A program made the position numbers and the translations under genes. DNA of 38,932 bases from Pelosinus fermentans (lineage in GTDB: Bacteria; Bacillota; Negativicutes; DSM-13327), in contig DJJR01000034.1 in assembly GCA_002434245.1 (NCBI GenBank), positions 1 to 38,932 of the forward strand. Reading direction: 5' to 3'. The first letter of the stretch is position 1. Each line of letters begins with the position of its first letter. The notes under the pieces were generated by a model. It had not been told where the DNA came from and did no database searches. It saw only the letters and a program-made list of their open reading frames with translations. Of this stretch, positions 1 to 7,880 are shown one piece after another.

Positions 1-33
1 TTTGAAGGAACATATTTATATGTACTTCACATA

Positions 34-150
34 TCCAGTGACGATAGCTGTGGGGTTCCACCTGTTCCCATACCGAACACAGTAGTTAAGCCCGCATACG
101 TCGAAAGTACTTGGTTGGAAACGACCTGGGAGGATAGATAGTTGCTGGTT
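34..150 (+). rRNA. rrf: 5S ribosomal RNA
   Basis: The stretch has the conserved 5S core (CCATACCGAACAC near 69-81, AGTTAAGCCC near 84-93) and the usual 3' part ending in GTTGCTGG. The ends pair imperfectly (CCAG near 35 with CTGG near 145), giving about 117 nt. It is followed directly by an intrinsic terminator, so this is the last gene of an rRNA operon whose 23S gene lies to the left, outside the window. The exact ends are uncertain by a few bases. Confidence 0.93.
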
Positions 151-154
151 AATT

Positions 155-184
155 AAAAAGCACTCATTTATATGAGTGCTTTTT
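155..184 (+). terminator. rRNA operon terminator
   Basis: An AAAAGCACTCA / TGAGTGCTTTT stem with a six-base loop, followed by T residues, directly after the 5S rRNA. Confidence 0.9.
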
Positions 185-266
185 ATCATATTGATCTTGA
201 GTGAGTGTTTCTTCGTTCCTGAGATTGGTGAGAATGCTTCAGATGCTAGGTGCGACAATAAGCAGG

Positions 267-341
267 GAACCAAATCTTTGTGAACGATAGTGAGCAAGAA
301 GATTTGAGTGATTCGCTTAGTTAGAGTGAAACGATAACATC
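267..341 (+). repeat. Two-hairpin repeat, copy A
   Basis: This is a diverged copy of the element at 37428-37505 and 37749-37825. It shares the GAACCAAA start, a first stem (CAAATCTT with AAGATTTG), the linker TCGCTTAGTTAG and a closing TAAC-ATC. The second hairpin is reduced to GTTA/TAAC. The stem sequence differs from the other copies but stays paired. Confidence 0.65.
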
Positions 342-420
342 CTTTACCTAGTACATCAGTACGTGAAGTGAGCGCGCGCAGGAGTAACGACGCAGATGGG
401 GTATTATCGCCAGTCGAGCT

Positions 421-450
421 TGGTCCTGGGAAGATATAGAGTTGCTGTGG
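421..450 (+). pseudogene. 5S rRNA 3'-end-like remnant
   Basis: The segment reads CCTGGGA-GATA-TAGA-GTTGCTG, closely matching the last 25 bases or so of the intact 5S gene (CCTGGGAGGATA...GTTGCTGG near 126-148). No 5' part of a 5S gene precedes it. It may be a scrap left by recombination between rRNA operons; a chance match is not excluded. Confidence 0.4.
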
Positions 451-623
451 ATAAACTAGAGGTGTAAAAGAGAGTTATATGAGATTATAAACAATTGGGG
501 ATAATTCTGTGCATTTATTAGAAAAAAACTCTAATTCCTATTGACATACTAATACATGGATAATTATTTAGTTTCCAGAAGGAAAAGTTAAAGTTATGGT
601 GAATGATTATATAAAATATAAAG

Positions 624-653
624 AAAGACCACCTCATAAATGAAGTGGTCTTT
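624..653 (-). terminator. Terminator of the rubrerythrin gene
   Basis: AAAGACCAC / GTGGTCTTT plus inner pairs form a stem of about 14 bp with a very short loop. On the minus strand it is followed by a T-rich run, placing it just after the rubrerythrin stop codon. Confidence 0.85.
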
Positions 654-674
654 CTATTATAGTAAAAAATATAT

Positions 675-1169
675 TTAATCGAATTTTTTGTATGCTTGTG
701 CTTTTGCACCACAAATTGGACAGGAATCAGGTGCGCTGCCTTCATGGATGTGACCACAAACAGTACAGAGGTAGTAAGGGAAGGATTCTTTATTTTCTAA
801 GGTATCAAGAGCTTTCTTGTATAAAACAGCGTGTACTTTTTCAGCTTCATTTGCTAATGTAAAAGAACGTAATGCTGCTGCTGTATTTTCTTCTTCTTTC
901 GCTTCTTTAATGAATTGAGGATACATTTCGCTGAATTCATAGGTTTCACCAGCGATAGCAGCTTGTAAATTATCAGCAGTTGTTTTGATTTTACCTAGTG
1001 CTTTTAAATGAGCATGGGCGTGAATGATTTCTGCTTCAGCAGTTGCACGGAATAATTTAGCTGCTTGCGGGAAACCATCAGCCTCTGCTTTTTTAGCAAA
1101 AGCTAAGTATTTTATATTTGCTTGAGATTCACCAGCGAAGCCATCACCTAAGTTTTTTTCTGTTTTCAT
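675..1169 (-). CDS. rbr: Rubrerythrin
   Basis: A 164-residue diiron peroxidase-type protein that removes hydrogen peroxide in the cytoplasm of anaerobes. Residues 1 to about 130 form the ferritin-like four-helix part with the typical GESQANIKYLAFA start and later EAE/EEE and NEAEKVHA iron-ligand segments. The last 30 residues form a rubredoxin-like knot (CTVCGHIHEG, then CPICGA) that passes electrons to the diiron site. Length and domain order are normal for short rubrerythrins. An AGGAGG ribosome-binding site lies just upstream of the ATG. It is divergent from the dha regulator and has its own terminator, so it is probably a single-gene unit. With the flavodiiron protein at 7881 it suggests an oxygen-defence function for an anaerobe. 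Confidence 0.95.
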   Translation of the reverse strand: MKTEKNLGDGFAGESQANIKYLAFAKKAEADGFPQAAKLFRATAEAEIIHAHAHLKALGKIKTTADNLQAAIAGETYEFSEMYPQFIKEAKEEENTAAALRSFTLANEAEKVHAVLYKKALDTLENKESFPYYLCTVCGHIHEGSAPDSCPICGAKAQAYKKFD

Positions 1170-1215
1170 TTGTATAAAACCTCCATAAAAATATTTATTG
1201 ATTATCTATTAATTA

Positions 1216-1244
1216 TTATTATCCATTATAGACAATTTGTCAAG
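1216..1244 (-). promoter_or_regulatory. Probable rubrerythrin promoter with palindrome
   Basis: On the minus strand TTGACA (1239-1244) is followed after 17 bases by AATAAT (1216-1221). A perfect palindrome GACAATTTGTC (1232-1242) overlaps the -35 box and could be an operator. The regulator is unknown. Confidence 0.5.
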
Positions 1245-1322
1245 TAAAAATTGCCATCTTTATTAATAATATGTTATATATTACATAAATAGATTATAAC
1301 CATGCATAAAGAGGGTGAAAAT

Positions 1323-3365
1323 TTGCATTATAAAAAAAGAGCCGTGATTCAACACCAGAAAGGATTACACACACGGGTGGCAGCAATGGTAGTGCAAAAA
1401 TCCCATACACTGAGTACAACCTATCAAACTACTCTATTTTTTAGATATAAAGAGCAAGAAAATATAGCTTCAAATAGTTTGATAGTACTTTGTTCTTTAA
1501 AAATAAAAGCTGGAGATGAAGTTTGGGTTGTAGGTCATGGGAAGCATGCTGATTATGTGGTTAACCAGATGGTGGAGTTTTTAGAGAGTGACTTTCAATT
1601 CGATAATGCTCAGATTATCAGTGAAGTGGATAAATTGCTCCAGGATAATTCCTTTACGGCTGAACAAATTTTTAATAGTATGGCTAATGGGCTAATGGTA
1701 AGTGACGAGCATGATGTAGTGACAATATTCAATCCAGCAGCAGAGGAGATATTAGGTATTCCTGCTAATGCTGTTATTGGGAAAAAAGTATATGATGTAA
1801 TTCCGAATTCCAGGCTGCATTTTGTGAATAAAACAGGAATTCCTGAGCTTGCTTATCGGCAGGTTATTGGTTCTTCGAGTACAATTACTAATCGTACTCC
1901 TATTATCATTGATGGACAAATCAAGGGAGCAGTAGCTATTTTTGAAGATATTTCCGCACTAGAGAAAATTACAGGAGAATTGCAAGAGGTTAAAGAGTTA
2001 AAAGGGCAACTTCAGTTAATTTTGGAATCTGTGCAAGATGGAATTTGTGTAGTGAATAAAGAAGGATGTATTACTTATGTAAATCCAGCCTATTTGCGCA
2101 TTCTTAATCAACAGTATGCACAGCTGGTAGGGCAGAATATACAGGAAATTTCTCCTAGTGGAGCACGATGCAGTGTACTCTCATCTGGGAAACAAGTATT
2201 GGGAACCATTAGCAAGAAGAAAAATGGAGTGGCAGTAGTTGCTAATGTGAACCCAATTATTGTAGATGATGAAGTAACAGGAGTGGTATCCGTGGTGAAG
2301 GATATTACAGAAGTGCAGGGACTGATGGAAAATTTGAATCATATTTCAGCAAAAGCTGAATATTTAGAGCAAGAGTTATGGCGTACTAAGAAGCCGAATC
2401 GAGCTTTCGAGCACTTTATTGGGCGCAGTGGTAAAGTTTTTGATGTATTAGCAATGGCAGCAAAAGCTGCTGAAGGCTCTTCTAACGTATTAATTCGTGG
2501 TGAAAGCGGTACTGGTAAGGAATTAGTGGCAGAAGGGATTCATTATGCCAGCAGACAGGGAGCAGGGCCTTTTATTCGAGTAAATTGTGGTGCCATTCCT
2601 GCTAATTTATTGGAAAGTGAGCTTTTCGGCCATGAAAAGGGAGCATTCACAGGTGCCATTCGTAGAAAGTTAGGAAAATTTGAATTAGCTGATCATGGAA
2701 CCATTTTTTTAGATGAAATAGGTGAGATGGAAAAAAGTATGCAAGTGAAATTGCTGCGAGTCTTACAAAAAAAAGAATTTGAGAGGGTTGGCGGCGAGAG
2801 TACAATTAAAGTAAATGTAAGAATTATTGCTGCTACGAATCAGGATTTGGAGAAGATGGTCTTAAATGGAGAGTTTCGAGAAGACTTATACTATCGTTTA
2901 AACGTAATTCCCTTGTTATTGCCTCCTTTAAGAGAGCGCAAAGAGGATATTCCCATATTGGCAGAACATTTTCTGAATAAAGTCAGCCTTGAATTAACAA
3001 GAAAAGCAAAAGGTATAAAAAATGATGCCCTGGATATACTGTTGCAGTATAAATGGCCAGGAAATGTTCGTGAGCTGGAAAATATGATTGAGAGGCTTGT
3101 AACGTTAACAGAAGGTGATTTTATAGGTATTGAACATTTGCCTACATACCTTAAAGAAAAATTAATAACGAAAAATAAAGAAGGAAGCAGTATAGTAAAT
3201 AGTGAAATTATTTTACCTTGGGAAGAATATGAAAAGAAGATTATCAAATTAGCGCTAGGTACCTACAATAGTTATAACCGAGCTGGCAAAGCCTTAGGGT
3301 TAACACATAAAACAATAGCAGCTAAGGCTAAGAAATATGGGATAGAAAAAACAATAAGCTGGTAA
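1323..3365 (+). CDS. Sigma-54 activator with HPr-like and PAS domains (probable dha regulator)
   Basis: A 680-residue bacterial enhancer-binding protein. Residues 1 to about 90 resemble HPr, including KGLHTRVAA, which keeps the phosphorylatable His and the Arg of HPr but lacks the usual Pro. Two PAS domains follow (about 105-215 and 225-340). The AAA+ domain has a Walker A GESGTGKE near residue 393, the sigma-54 contact loop GAFTGA near 440, a Walker [10 protein letters not shown] and the arginine-finger region [10 protein letters not shown] Fis-type helix-turn-helix ends the protein. I chose the TTG at 1323, which has GAGGG seven bases upstream; an in-frame ATG at 1302 has no ribosome-binding site. 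The next transcription unit (dhaK...) has a near-perfect sigma-54 promoter, so this is very probably its activator, functionally like DhaR. The HPr-like domain suggests direct PTS phosphorylation as input; that is inference. Confidence 0.9.
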   Translation: MHYKKRAVIQHQKGLHTRVAAMVVQKSHTLSTTYQTTLFFRYKEQENIASNSLIVLCSLKIKAGDEVWVVGHGKHADYVVNQMVEFLESDFQFDNAQIISEVDKLLQDNSFTAEQIFNSMANGLMVSDEHDVVTIFNPAAEEILGIPANAVIGKKVYDVIPNSRLHFVNKTGIPELAYRQVIGSSSTITNRTPIIIDGQIKGAVAIFEDISALEKITGELQEVKELKGQLQLILESVQDGICVVNKEGCITYVNPAYLRILNQQYAQLVGQNIQEISPSGARCSVLSSGKQVLGTISKKKNGVAVVANVNPIIVDDEVTGVVSVVKDITEVQGLMENLNHISAKAEYLEQELWRTKKPNRAFEHFIGRSGKVFDVLAMAAKAAEGSSNVLIRGESGTGKELVAEGIHYASRQGAGPFIRVNCGAIPANLLESELFGHEKGAFTGAIRRKLGKFELADHGTIFLDEIGEMEKSMQVKLLRVLQKKEFERVGGESTIKVNVRIIAATNQDLEKMVLNGEFREDLYYRLNVIPLLLPPLRERKEDIPILAEHFLNKVSLELTRKAKGIKNDALDILLQYKWPGNVRELENMIERLVTLTEGDFIGIEHLPTYLKEKLITKNKEGSSIVNSEIILPWEEYEKKIIKLALGTYNSYNRAGKALGLTHKTIAAKAKKYGIEKTISW

Positions 3366-3382
3366 AAAAGATTATTCATGAT

Positions 3383-3420
3383 AAAAAGTATCAACAAAGA
3401 AGAAAAAGCTGATACTTTTT
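3383..3420 (+). terminator. Terminator after the sigma-54 activator
   Basis: An 11-bp stem AAAAAGTATCA / TGATACTTTTT ending in T residues, 18 bases after the stop codon. Confidence 0.8.
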
Positions 3421-3541
3421 ACCAAGTTAGCTTTTTTTACGTTATTTAGTAAGTTTTATGGCAGATGAAATCTTCCTGAATATTGAGGTTTAATGCCTCT
3501 TGGTGAATGGTTGTATGCTTTTTATTAGGGGATTTTTGGCT

Positions 3542-3557
3542 TGGCATGATTATTGCA
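3542..3557 (+). promoter_or_regulatory. Sigma-54 promoter of the dha operon
   Basis: TGGCATG-N4-TTGCA matches the -24/-12 consensus, with GG and GC exactly ten bases apart. It lies 110 bases before dhaK, right after the activator gene. The small inverted repeat GAGG-N7-CCTC near 3485-3499 is a possible but unproven activator site. Confidence 0.85.
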
Positions 3558-3668
3558 TGTATTTTACTATGTAAAGCAATGAGATGTATGTTTCTTATAG
3601 CATATTATGCTGAAAATCATCGGAAGCCTGCCAAGAATGGAATATAAATAACGAAGGAGAGAAAAGAC

Positions 3669-4667
3669 ATGAAAAAAGTTATTAATGTACCAGAACAGGT
3701 CGTAGAGGAAATGCTGCAGGGTATGGTGTTGGCACATTCTCAATATGTAAAAAGGATAGATGGTTTTGAAGTACTAGTAAGAGCTAATAAGCCAGGAGCT
3801 GGTAAAGTGGCTTTGGTAAGCGGCGGTGGCAGCGGACATGAGCCTTCTCATGCTGGCTTTGTTGGCCGTGGAATGCTTGATGGTGCTGTTGCAGGGGCTG
3901 TATTTACTTCACCAACGCCAGATCAGGTATACGAAGCCGTAAAAGCAGTTGATAATGGTAAGGGCGTATTGTTGATCATAAAAAATTATAGTGGTGACGT
4001 TATGAATTTTGAAATGGCTATTGAGATGGCAAATGCTGATGGCATTACGGTGGATAAAGTCATTGTAAATGATGATGTAGCTGTGGAGAACAGTACTTGG
4101 ACCATCGGCAGGAGAGGTATTGCAGGCACTGTATTGGTACATAAGATTGCCGGTGCAAAAGCAGAAGCGGGAGCTGAATTAGAAGAAGTGAAGCGAATTG
4201 CGGATAAAGTCATTCATAATGTGAGATCAATGGGAATGGCGCTTGATTCTTGTACAGTACCAGCTGCTGGAAAACCTAGCTTTATATTAGAAGAAAATGA
4301 AATAGAAATCGGTATGGGAATTCATGGTGAACCGGGTACGCATCGGGAAGTTTTGCGTACTGCAGATGAAATTACGGATCATTTGGTGGATAAGATTCTA
4401 GCAGACATGCCTTTGGCTTCAGGACAAGAAGTTGCAGTACTGATTAATGGACTGGGAGCTACACCGTTGATGGAGCTTTACATCGTAAATCGAAAAGTAG
4501 CGGCACTCTTAAAAGAGAAAGGTTTACAAATTGCTAAAACATATGTTGGGAATTATATGACATCCCTAGAGATGGCAGGTTTCTCCATTAGCATTTTGAA
4601 ACTTGATAGTGAGCTAAAAGAGTTATTATTAGCTCCTGCAGATACACCGGCTTTGGTACAGTTTTAA
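3669..4667 (+). CDS. dhaK: Dihydroxyacetone kinase subunit DhaK
   Basis: The 332-residue substrate-binding subunit of PTS-dependent dihydroxyacetone kinase. It binds dihydroxyacetone covalently through a histidine (in GMGIHGEPG, residue about 219), for phosphorylation to dihydroxyacetone phosphate by DhaL. The N-terminal GGGSGHEPSHAGFVG signature and the full length for the family are clear. An AAGGAGAGAAAAGAC ribosome-binding region precedes the ATG. It is the first gene of dhaK-dhaL-dhaM-HPr, which is expected to feed glycerol or dihydroxyacetone into glycolysis using phosphoenolpyruvate as phosphate donor. Confidence 0.97.
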   Translation: MKKVINVPEQVVEEMLQGMVLAHSQYVKRIDGFEVLVRANKPGAGKVALVSGGGSGHEPSHAGFVGRGMLDGAVAGAVFTSPTPDQVYEAVKAVDNGKGVLLIIKNYSGDVMNFEMAIEMANADGITVDKVIVNDDVAVENSTWTIGRRGIAGTVLVHKIAGAKAEAGAELEEVKRIADKVIHNVRSMGMALDSCTVPAAGKPSFILEENEIEIGMGIHGEPGTHREVLRTADEITDHLVDKILADMPLASGQEVAVLINGLGATPLMELYIVNRKVAALLKEKGLQIAKTYVGNYMTSLEMAGFSISILKLDSELKELLLAPADTPALVQF

Positions 4668-4684
4668 AAGGGGGATTTGGCTTT

Positions 4685-5311
4685 ATGAGTGGGGATTTAT
4701 ACGAAGTGATATCTGCTGTGGGTGAAACGATCATTGGCAACAGACAAATGTTAACGGATTTAGATGCTGCGATTGGTGACGGAGACCATGGTATTAATAT
4801 GGCACGAGGTTTTGAGGCAGTTAAGGCAAAGCTGCAGATACTAGAAACAGAAAGTGATATAGGAAAAGTTCTTAAAACAGTAGGGATGACACTGATATCG
4901 AGTGTAGGCGGAGCCGCAGGGCCATTATATGGCACTGCTTTCTTGCGGGCTGCTGCTCCTAGTCAAGGGAAAGCAGAACTTGATGTGGAGACGGTTGGAT
5001 TGATGTTAGAGGCAGCTATTGCTGGTATTAAGGAAAGAGGGAAAGCGACAACAGGAGAAAAAACCATGCTCGATGCTTTAGTACCTGCTTATGAAGCATT
5101 TCAGGATGGTGCTAAAAAAGGAAAATCGGTGATCGAATGTTTGGAATTAGCGTGTGAGGCTGCGCAGAAGGGTGTGGAATATACTAAAACGATCATTGCT
5201 ACCAAAGGGAGAGCGAGTTATCTTGGAGAGCGAAGTCGTGGACATCAAGATCCTGGTGCAACCTCTTCGTATATTATGTTGAAGGCAGTATTAAAACATC
5301 TTCGTCGTTAA
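4685..5311 (+). CDS. dhaL: Dihydroxyacetone kinase ADP-binding subunit DhaL
   Basis: This 208-residue protein carries the tightly bound Mg-ADP that is rephosphorylated by DhaM and then phosphorylates dihydroxyacetone on DhaK. The metal/nucleotide motif DAAIGDGDHGINMARGF near residues 27-43 is intact, as is the GGAAGPLYGTAF loop. The gene starts 17 bases after dhaK, with AAGGGGG upstream of its ATG. Confidence 0.97.
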   Translation: MSGDLYEVISAVGETIIGNRQMLTDLDAAIGDGDHGINMARGFEAVKAKLQILETESDIGKVLKTVGMTLISSVGGAAGPLYGTAFLRAAAPSQGKAELDVETVGLMLEAAIAGIKERGKATTGEKTMLDALVPAYEAFQDGAKKGKSVIECLELACEAAQKGVEYTKTIIATKGRASYLGERSRGHQDPGATSSYIMLKAVLKHLRR

Positions 5312-5333
5312 TAAACAGGAGGTCTGGAAGGAC

Positions 5334-5726
5334 ATGGTTGGAGTTGTTATAGTTTCACATAGCCAAAAGGTCGCAGAAGGGATACGAGAAATGGCATTGC
5401 AAATGTCAGCCCCTGAACAAAAAATAATTGCAGCTGGGGGAATGGTAGATGGTGGTATTGGGACAGATGCATTTCAAGTGAGTGAGGCCATTATCGCAGC
5501 TAATACCGGTGATGGCGTTGCAATTATGGTAGATTTAGGTAGTGCAGTACTGAGCACTGAAACTGCTTTTGAATTTTTAGATGAAGAATTGCGTGCTAAC
5601 GTTCAAATTGCTGATGCTCCTATTTTAGAGGGAGCGATTAGTGCTGTTGTAGAAGCATCATTAGGGAGTGCTTTAGCTGCTGTTATAGCAACGGCAGAAG
5701 GAGCACGTGCTTTGAGCAAAATGTAA
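5334..5726 (+). CDS. dhaM: PTS-dependent dihydroxyacetone kinase phosphotransferase DhaM (EIIA domain only)
   Basis: A 130-residue EIIA-Man-type domain that rephosphorylates the ADP on DhaL. The phosphorylated His is in GVVIVSHSQKVAEG (residue 9), and the GTDAFQVSEAI and MVDLGSAVLSTE segments are conserved. Unlike Escherichia coli DhaM, which carries HPr and enzyme-I-like domains on one chain, this protein stops after the EIIA domain. The HPr function is supplied by the next gene; no enzyme I is in the window. It lies 22 bases after dhaL with AGGAGG upstream. Confidence 0.95.
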   Translation: MVGVVIVSHSQKVAEGIREMALQMSAPEQKIIAAGGMVDGGIGTDAFQVSEAIIAANTGDGVAIMVDLGSAVLSTETAFEFLDEELRANVQIADAPILEGAISAVVEASLGSALAAVIATAEGARALSKM

Positions 5727-5777
5727 ATAGTGCCTCCTTTGATGATAGAATAATAATTACTTATGTGAGGGATAAAT

Positions 5778-6044
5778 ATGACAGAAATACAGGTAACAAT
5801 TACAAACACCAGCGGTTTGCATGCAAGGCCAGCAGCTCAGTTTGTGCAGAAGGCAGCCACCTTTAAAAGCAAAGTCAAAATTGCAGCTAATAATAAAGTA
5901 GCAGATGGAAAGAGCATTTTGGCAGTTATGGGTATGGGGTTAAAACAACATACTCAGATTATAATTACTACTGAAGGCGAAGATGAAAAAGAATGCAGTA
6001 AGGCTCTTGAAGACATGATTAAGAGCAACTTTGGAGAAGAGTAA
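5778..6044 (+). CDS. HPr-family phosphocarrier of the dha operon
   Basis: An 88-residue HPr protein with SGLHARPAAQF (His about 15, the phosphocarrier residue) and DGKSILAVM holding the regulatory Ser equivalent to Ser46 of Bacillus HPr. It is the last gene of the dha operon and is followed by a strong terminator. Its position suggests that it passes phosphate from the general enzyme I to DhaM. Whether it also acts in general sugar PTS transport cannot be seen here. A GTGAGGG ribosome-binding site precedes the ATG. Confidence 0.93.
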   Translation: MTEIQVTITNTSGLHARPAAQFVQKAATFKSKVKIAANNKVADGKSILAVMGMGLKQHTQIIITTEGEDEKECSKALEDMIKSNFGEE

Positions 6045-6075
6045 TAGTAAGTATAATAGGCTGCAATAAATAAAA

Positions 6076-6116
6076 AGACCGCTAGAATATTATCAAAAAA
6101 ATATTCTAGCGGTTTT
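6076..6116 (+). terminator. Terminator between dha operon and speD-like gene
   Basis: A 14-bp stem ACCGCTAGAATATT / AATATTCTAGCGGT with T residues after it on the plus strand and A residues before it. It can serve both converging genes. Confidence 0.87.
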
Positions 6117-6131
6117 CTCACATCTTGTCCA

Positions 6132-6599
6132 TTATTTGGAGCGGGATAAGAACTTAAACACTTTAGCTCCTGTATCCCGCACACGACGTATGGGAGTGCT
6201 GCTAACTCTAATTTTGGGTTTCATATCACTGATTGAACCAAAGTCCCCGCGTTTAATATTAGTAATTTTAATTTTTTCTGGTTTTAAAAATTTCTTTAAT
6301 ACTTTAGAGGCGTTATCAGGTTGACTTGCATCACTATAGTTGAATAAATCTATGGCAGCATAACCCTTGTCGGGAAACGTATGTATGCTCATATGACCCT
6401 CTGCTAGTAATGCCAGAGCTGCCAGACCTGTTAATCCTTGTGGTTGAAATTGGTATTCAGTAAATTCAAGTAGTGTCATATTCGATTCAGCAATTGCTGC
6501 CAGCATGGCCTGTTTAAGAATTTCCATAGTAGTAAGACTTTCAAAACTGCATCCGTACATATCAATGGTGAGGTGCCTGCTTATAATTCCCATAATCAT
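6132..6599 (-). CDS. speD: S-adenosylmethionine decarboxylase-like protein, apparently lacking the pyruvoyl serine
   Basis: A 155-residue member of the short bacterial SpeD/SpeH family by overall pattern: GRH-like start (SRHLTIDMYGC), PQGLTG, IHTFPDKGYAAIDLF. Active members cleave themselves before a Ser in ESH to form the pyruvoyl cofactor and make decarboxylated AdoMet for spermidine synthesis. Here that position reads AEGHMSIHT (Gly68, codon at 6396-6398), the catalytic Cys of FTCG is Tyr (FNYS, Tyr88), and the Ser of GVSG is Thr57. His73 is kept. The reading frame is intact, so it does not look like decay. It may be a non-enzymatic or repurposed paralogue. A basic C-terminal tail of about 25 residues exceeds the usual length. 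No speE is nearby. The ATG has AGGAG upstream. Confidence 0.82.
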   Translation of the reverse strand: MIMGIISRHLTIDMYGCSFESLTTMEILKQAMLAAIAESNMTLLEFTEYQFQPQGLTGLAALALLAEGHMSIHTFPDKGYAAIDLFNYSDASQPDNASKVLKKFLKPEKIKITNIKRGDFGSISDMKPKIRVSSTPIRRVRDTGAKVFKFLSRSK

Positions 6600-6885
6600 A
6601 TTCGATTGCTCCTTTTTATTTAAGTAATGATTTAGGCGTATGCACTTTTATTAATAATTAAAAATATATATGTTGGTTTAAAATATAATTACGCCTGTAT
6701 TATATATGTATTGTAGCTTTTCATTATAAATTGAATACATAAGATTGTAAAGAATATTTTGCGATAAAAAGACAGAAAATACTGGATATTGGTTTTAATT
6801 AAATTAACAGCGGTTTTTTGCAGGAAAATCTATTTTCAATAGTGAATTTTCTCAAAAGACAATACATTAGTAAAAGGAGTGGATA

Positions 6886-7836
6886 ATGATGAGTACGAAA
6901 TTAACAACAATGCTAAATATAAAGTATCCAATTATACAAGGCGGTATGGCATGGGTATCTGATGGAAAGCTGGCAGCAGCCGTGTCAGAGGCTGGCGGAG
7001 CTGGTATCATTGCCGCAGGGGGACGTAATGCCCAGTGGGTTGGTGAACAAATACGTTTAGCTAAAACCTTAACTAAGAAACCTTTCGGTGTAAATGTGCA
7101 GCTTATGGCTGTGGATAAGGAAGAAATAATGAATGTAGTCTGCCAGGAAAAGGTAGCGTTTGTTACTCTTGGTGCAGGGAATCCGATTCCGTTCTTTTCT
7201 CAACTAGATCAAGCAGGCATTAAAAAAATCCCAGTAGTGCCAAATGTGAAACTGGCAAAACGAGTACAGGAAAAAGGTGCTGATGCAATTGTAATCGAGG
7301 GAATGGAAGCAGGAGGCCATATTGGTGTATTAACTACGATGGCCTTAATGACACAAGTGATTCCAGAGATTGATATTCCTGTGATTGCAGCTGGCGGCTT
7401 TGCTGATGGACGAGGTTTAGTGGCAGCCCTTTCCATGGGAGCGTCAGGCATCCAAATGGGCACAAGGTTCTTGGTAGCAGAGGAATGCGCCGTTCATGCT
7501 AATGTGAAACAAAAATTAATTTCCGCTAGTGATACTGACAGTGTTGTAACAGGGTTGCTTTCTGGGCATGCTGTTCGCGGGGTAAAAAATAAGTTTACAG
7601 AGCGCTTCTTAGAGTTAGAGCGTCAACATGCTCCGGAAGCGGAACTTGCGGCTTTGGCAACAGGTACTAATCGTCTGGCTGCGATTGATGGAGATGTAGA
7701 AAATGGTATGGTACAAGCTGGACAGAGTTTGCTGTCATTGACGAAGATCGAACCGGCTAAGGTCATTATCGAGCATATTATTGAAGAAGCCCGGTTAGTT
7801 GTGGCGGCATTAGCAAAAACCCCTAATGTATTATAA
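6886..7836 (+). CDS. fabK: FMN-dependent enoyl-ACP reductase FabK (nitronate monooxygenase fold)
   Basis: A 316-residue TIM-barrel flavoprotein. It starts with NIKYPIIQGGMAWVSDG and has VNVQLM, GAGNP, the active-site EGMEAGGHIG and the phosphate-binding AAGGFADG/GIQMGTRF segments seen in FabK of streptococci and clostridia. FabK reduces the double bond of enoyl-ACP in the last step of each fatty-acid elongation cycle. The related 2-nitropropane dioxygenases are the main alternative; the overall match favours FabK. It stands alone, without other fab genes, with AAAAGGAGTGG before the ATG. An AT-rich gap of 286 bases separates it from the divergent speD-like gene. Confidence 0.87.
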   Translation: MMSTKLTTMLNIKYPIIQGGMAWVSDGKLAAAVSEAGGAGIIAAGGRNAQWVGEQIRLAKTLTKKPFGVNVQLMAVDKEEIMNVVCQEKVAFVTLGAGNPIPFFSQLDQAGIKKIPVVPNVKLAKRVQEKGADAIVIEGMEAGGHIGVLTTMALMTQVIPEIDIPVIAAGGFADGRGLVAALSMGASGIQMGTRFLVAEECAVHANVKQKLISASDTDSVVTGLLSGHAVRGVKNKFTERFLELERQHAPEAELAALATGTNRLAAIDGDVENGMVQAGQSLLSLTKIEPAKVIIEHIIEEARLVVAALAKTPNVL

Positions 7837-7880
7837 TATAGAAAATTAAGTTGGGTAGACCTAGGAGGAGAGAAAGCAAT

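Larger units (their letters stand above)
185..623. other. Gene-free region after the rRNA operon
   Basis: No open frame here has a ribosome-binding site or recognisable protein. The region contains a two-hairpin repeat (267-341) also found twice in the tRNA cluster, and a stretch at 421-450 that resembles the 3' end of 5S rRNA. The rest shows no recognisable feature. Confidence 0.6.

Noticed and set aside
16..297. 93-residue open frame on the minus strand across the 5S gene
   Set aside because: It is antisense to the 5S rRNA and its terminator and has no ribosome-binding site.
1212..1236. PerR-type operator before rubrerythrin
   Set aside because: Only one half (ATTATAG) is close to the PerR consensus; the other half does not match.
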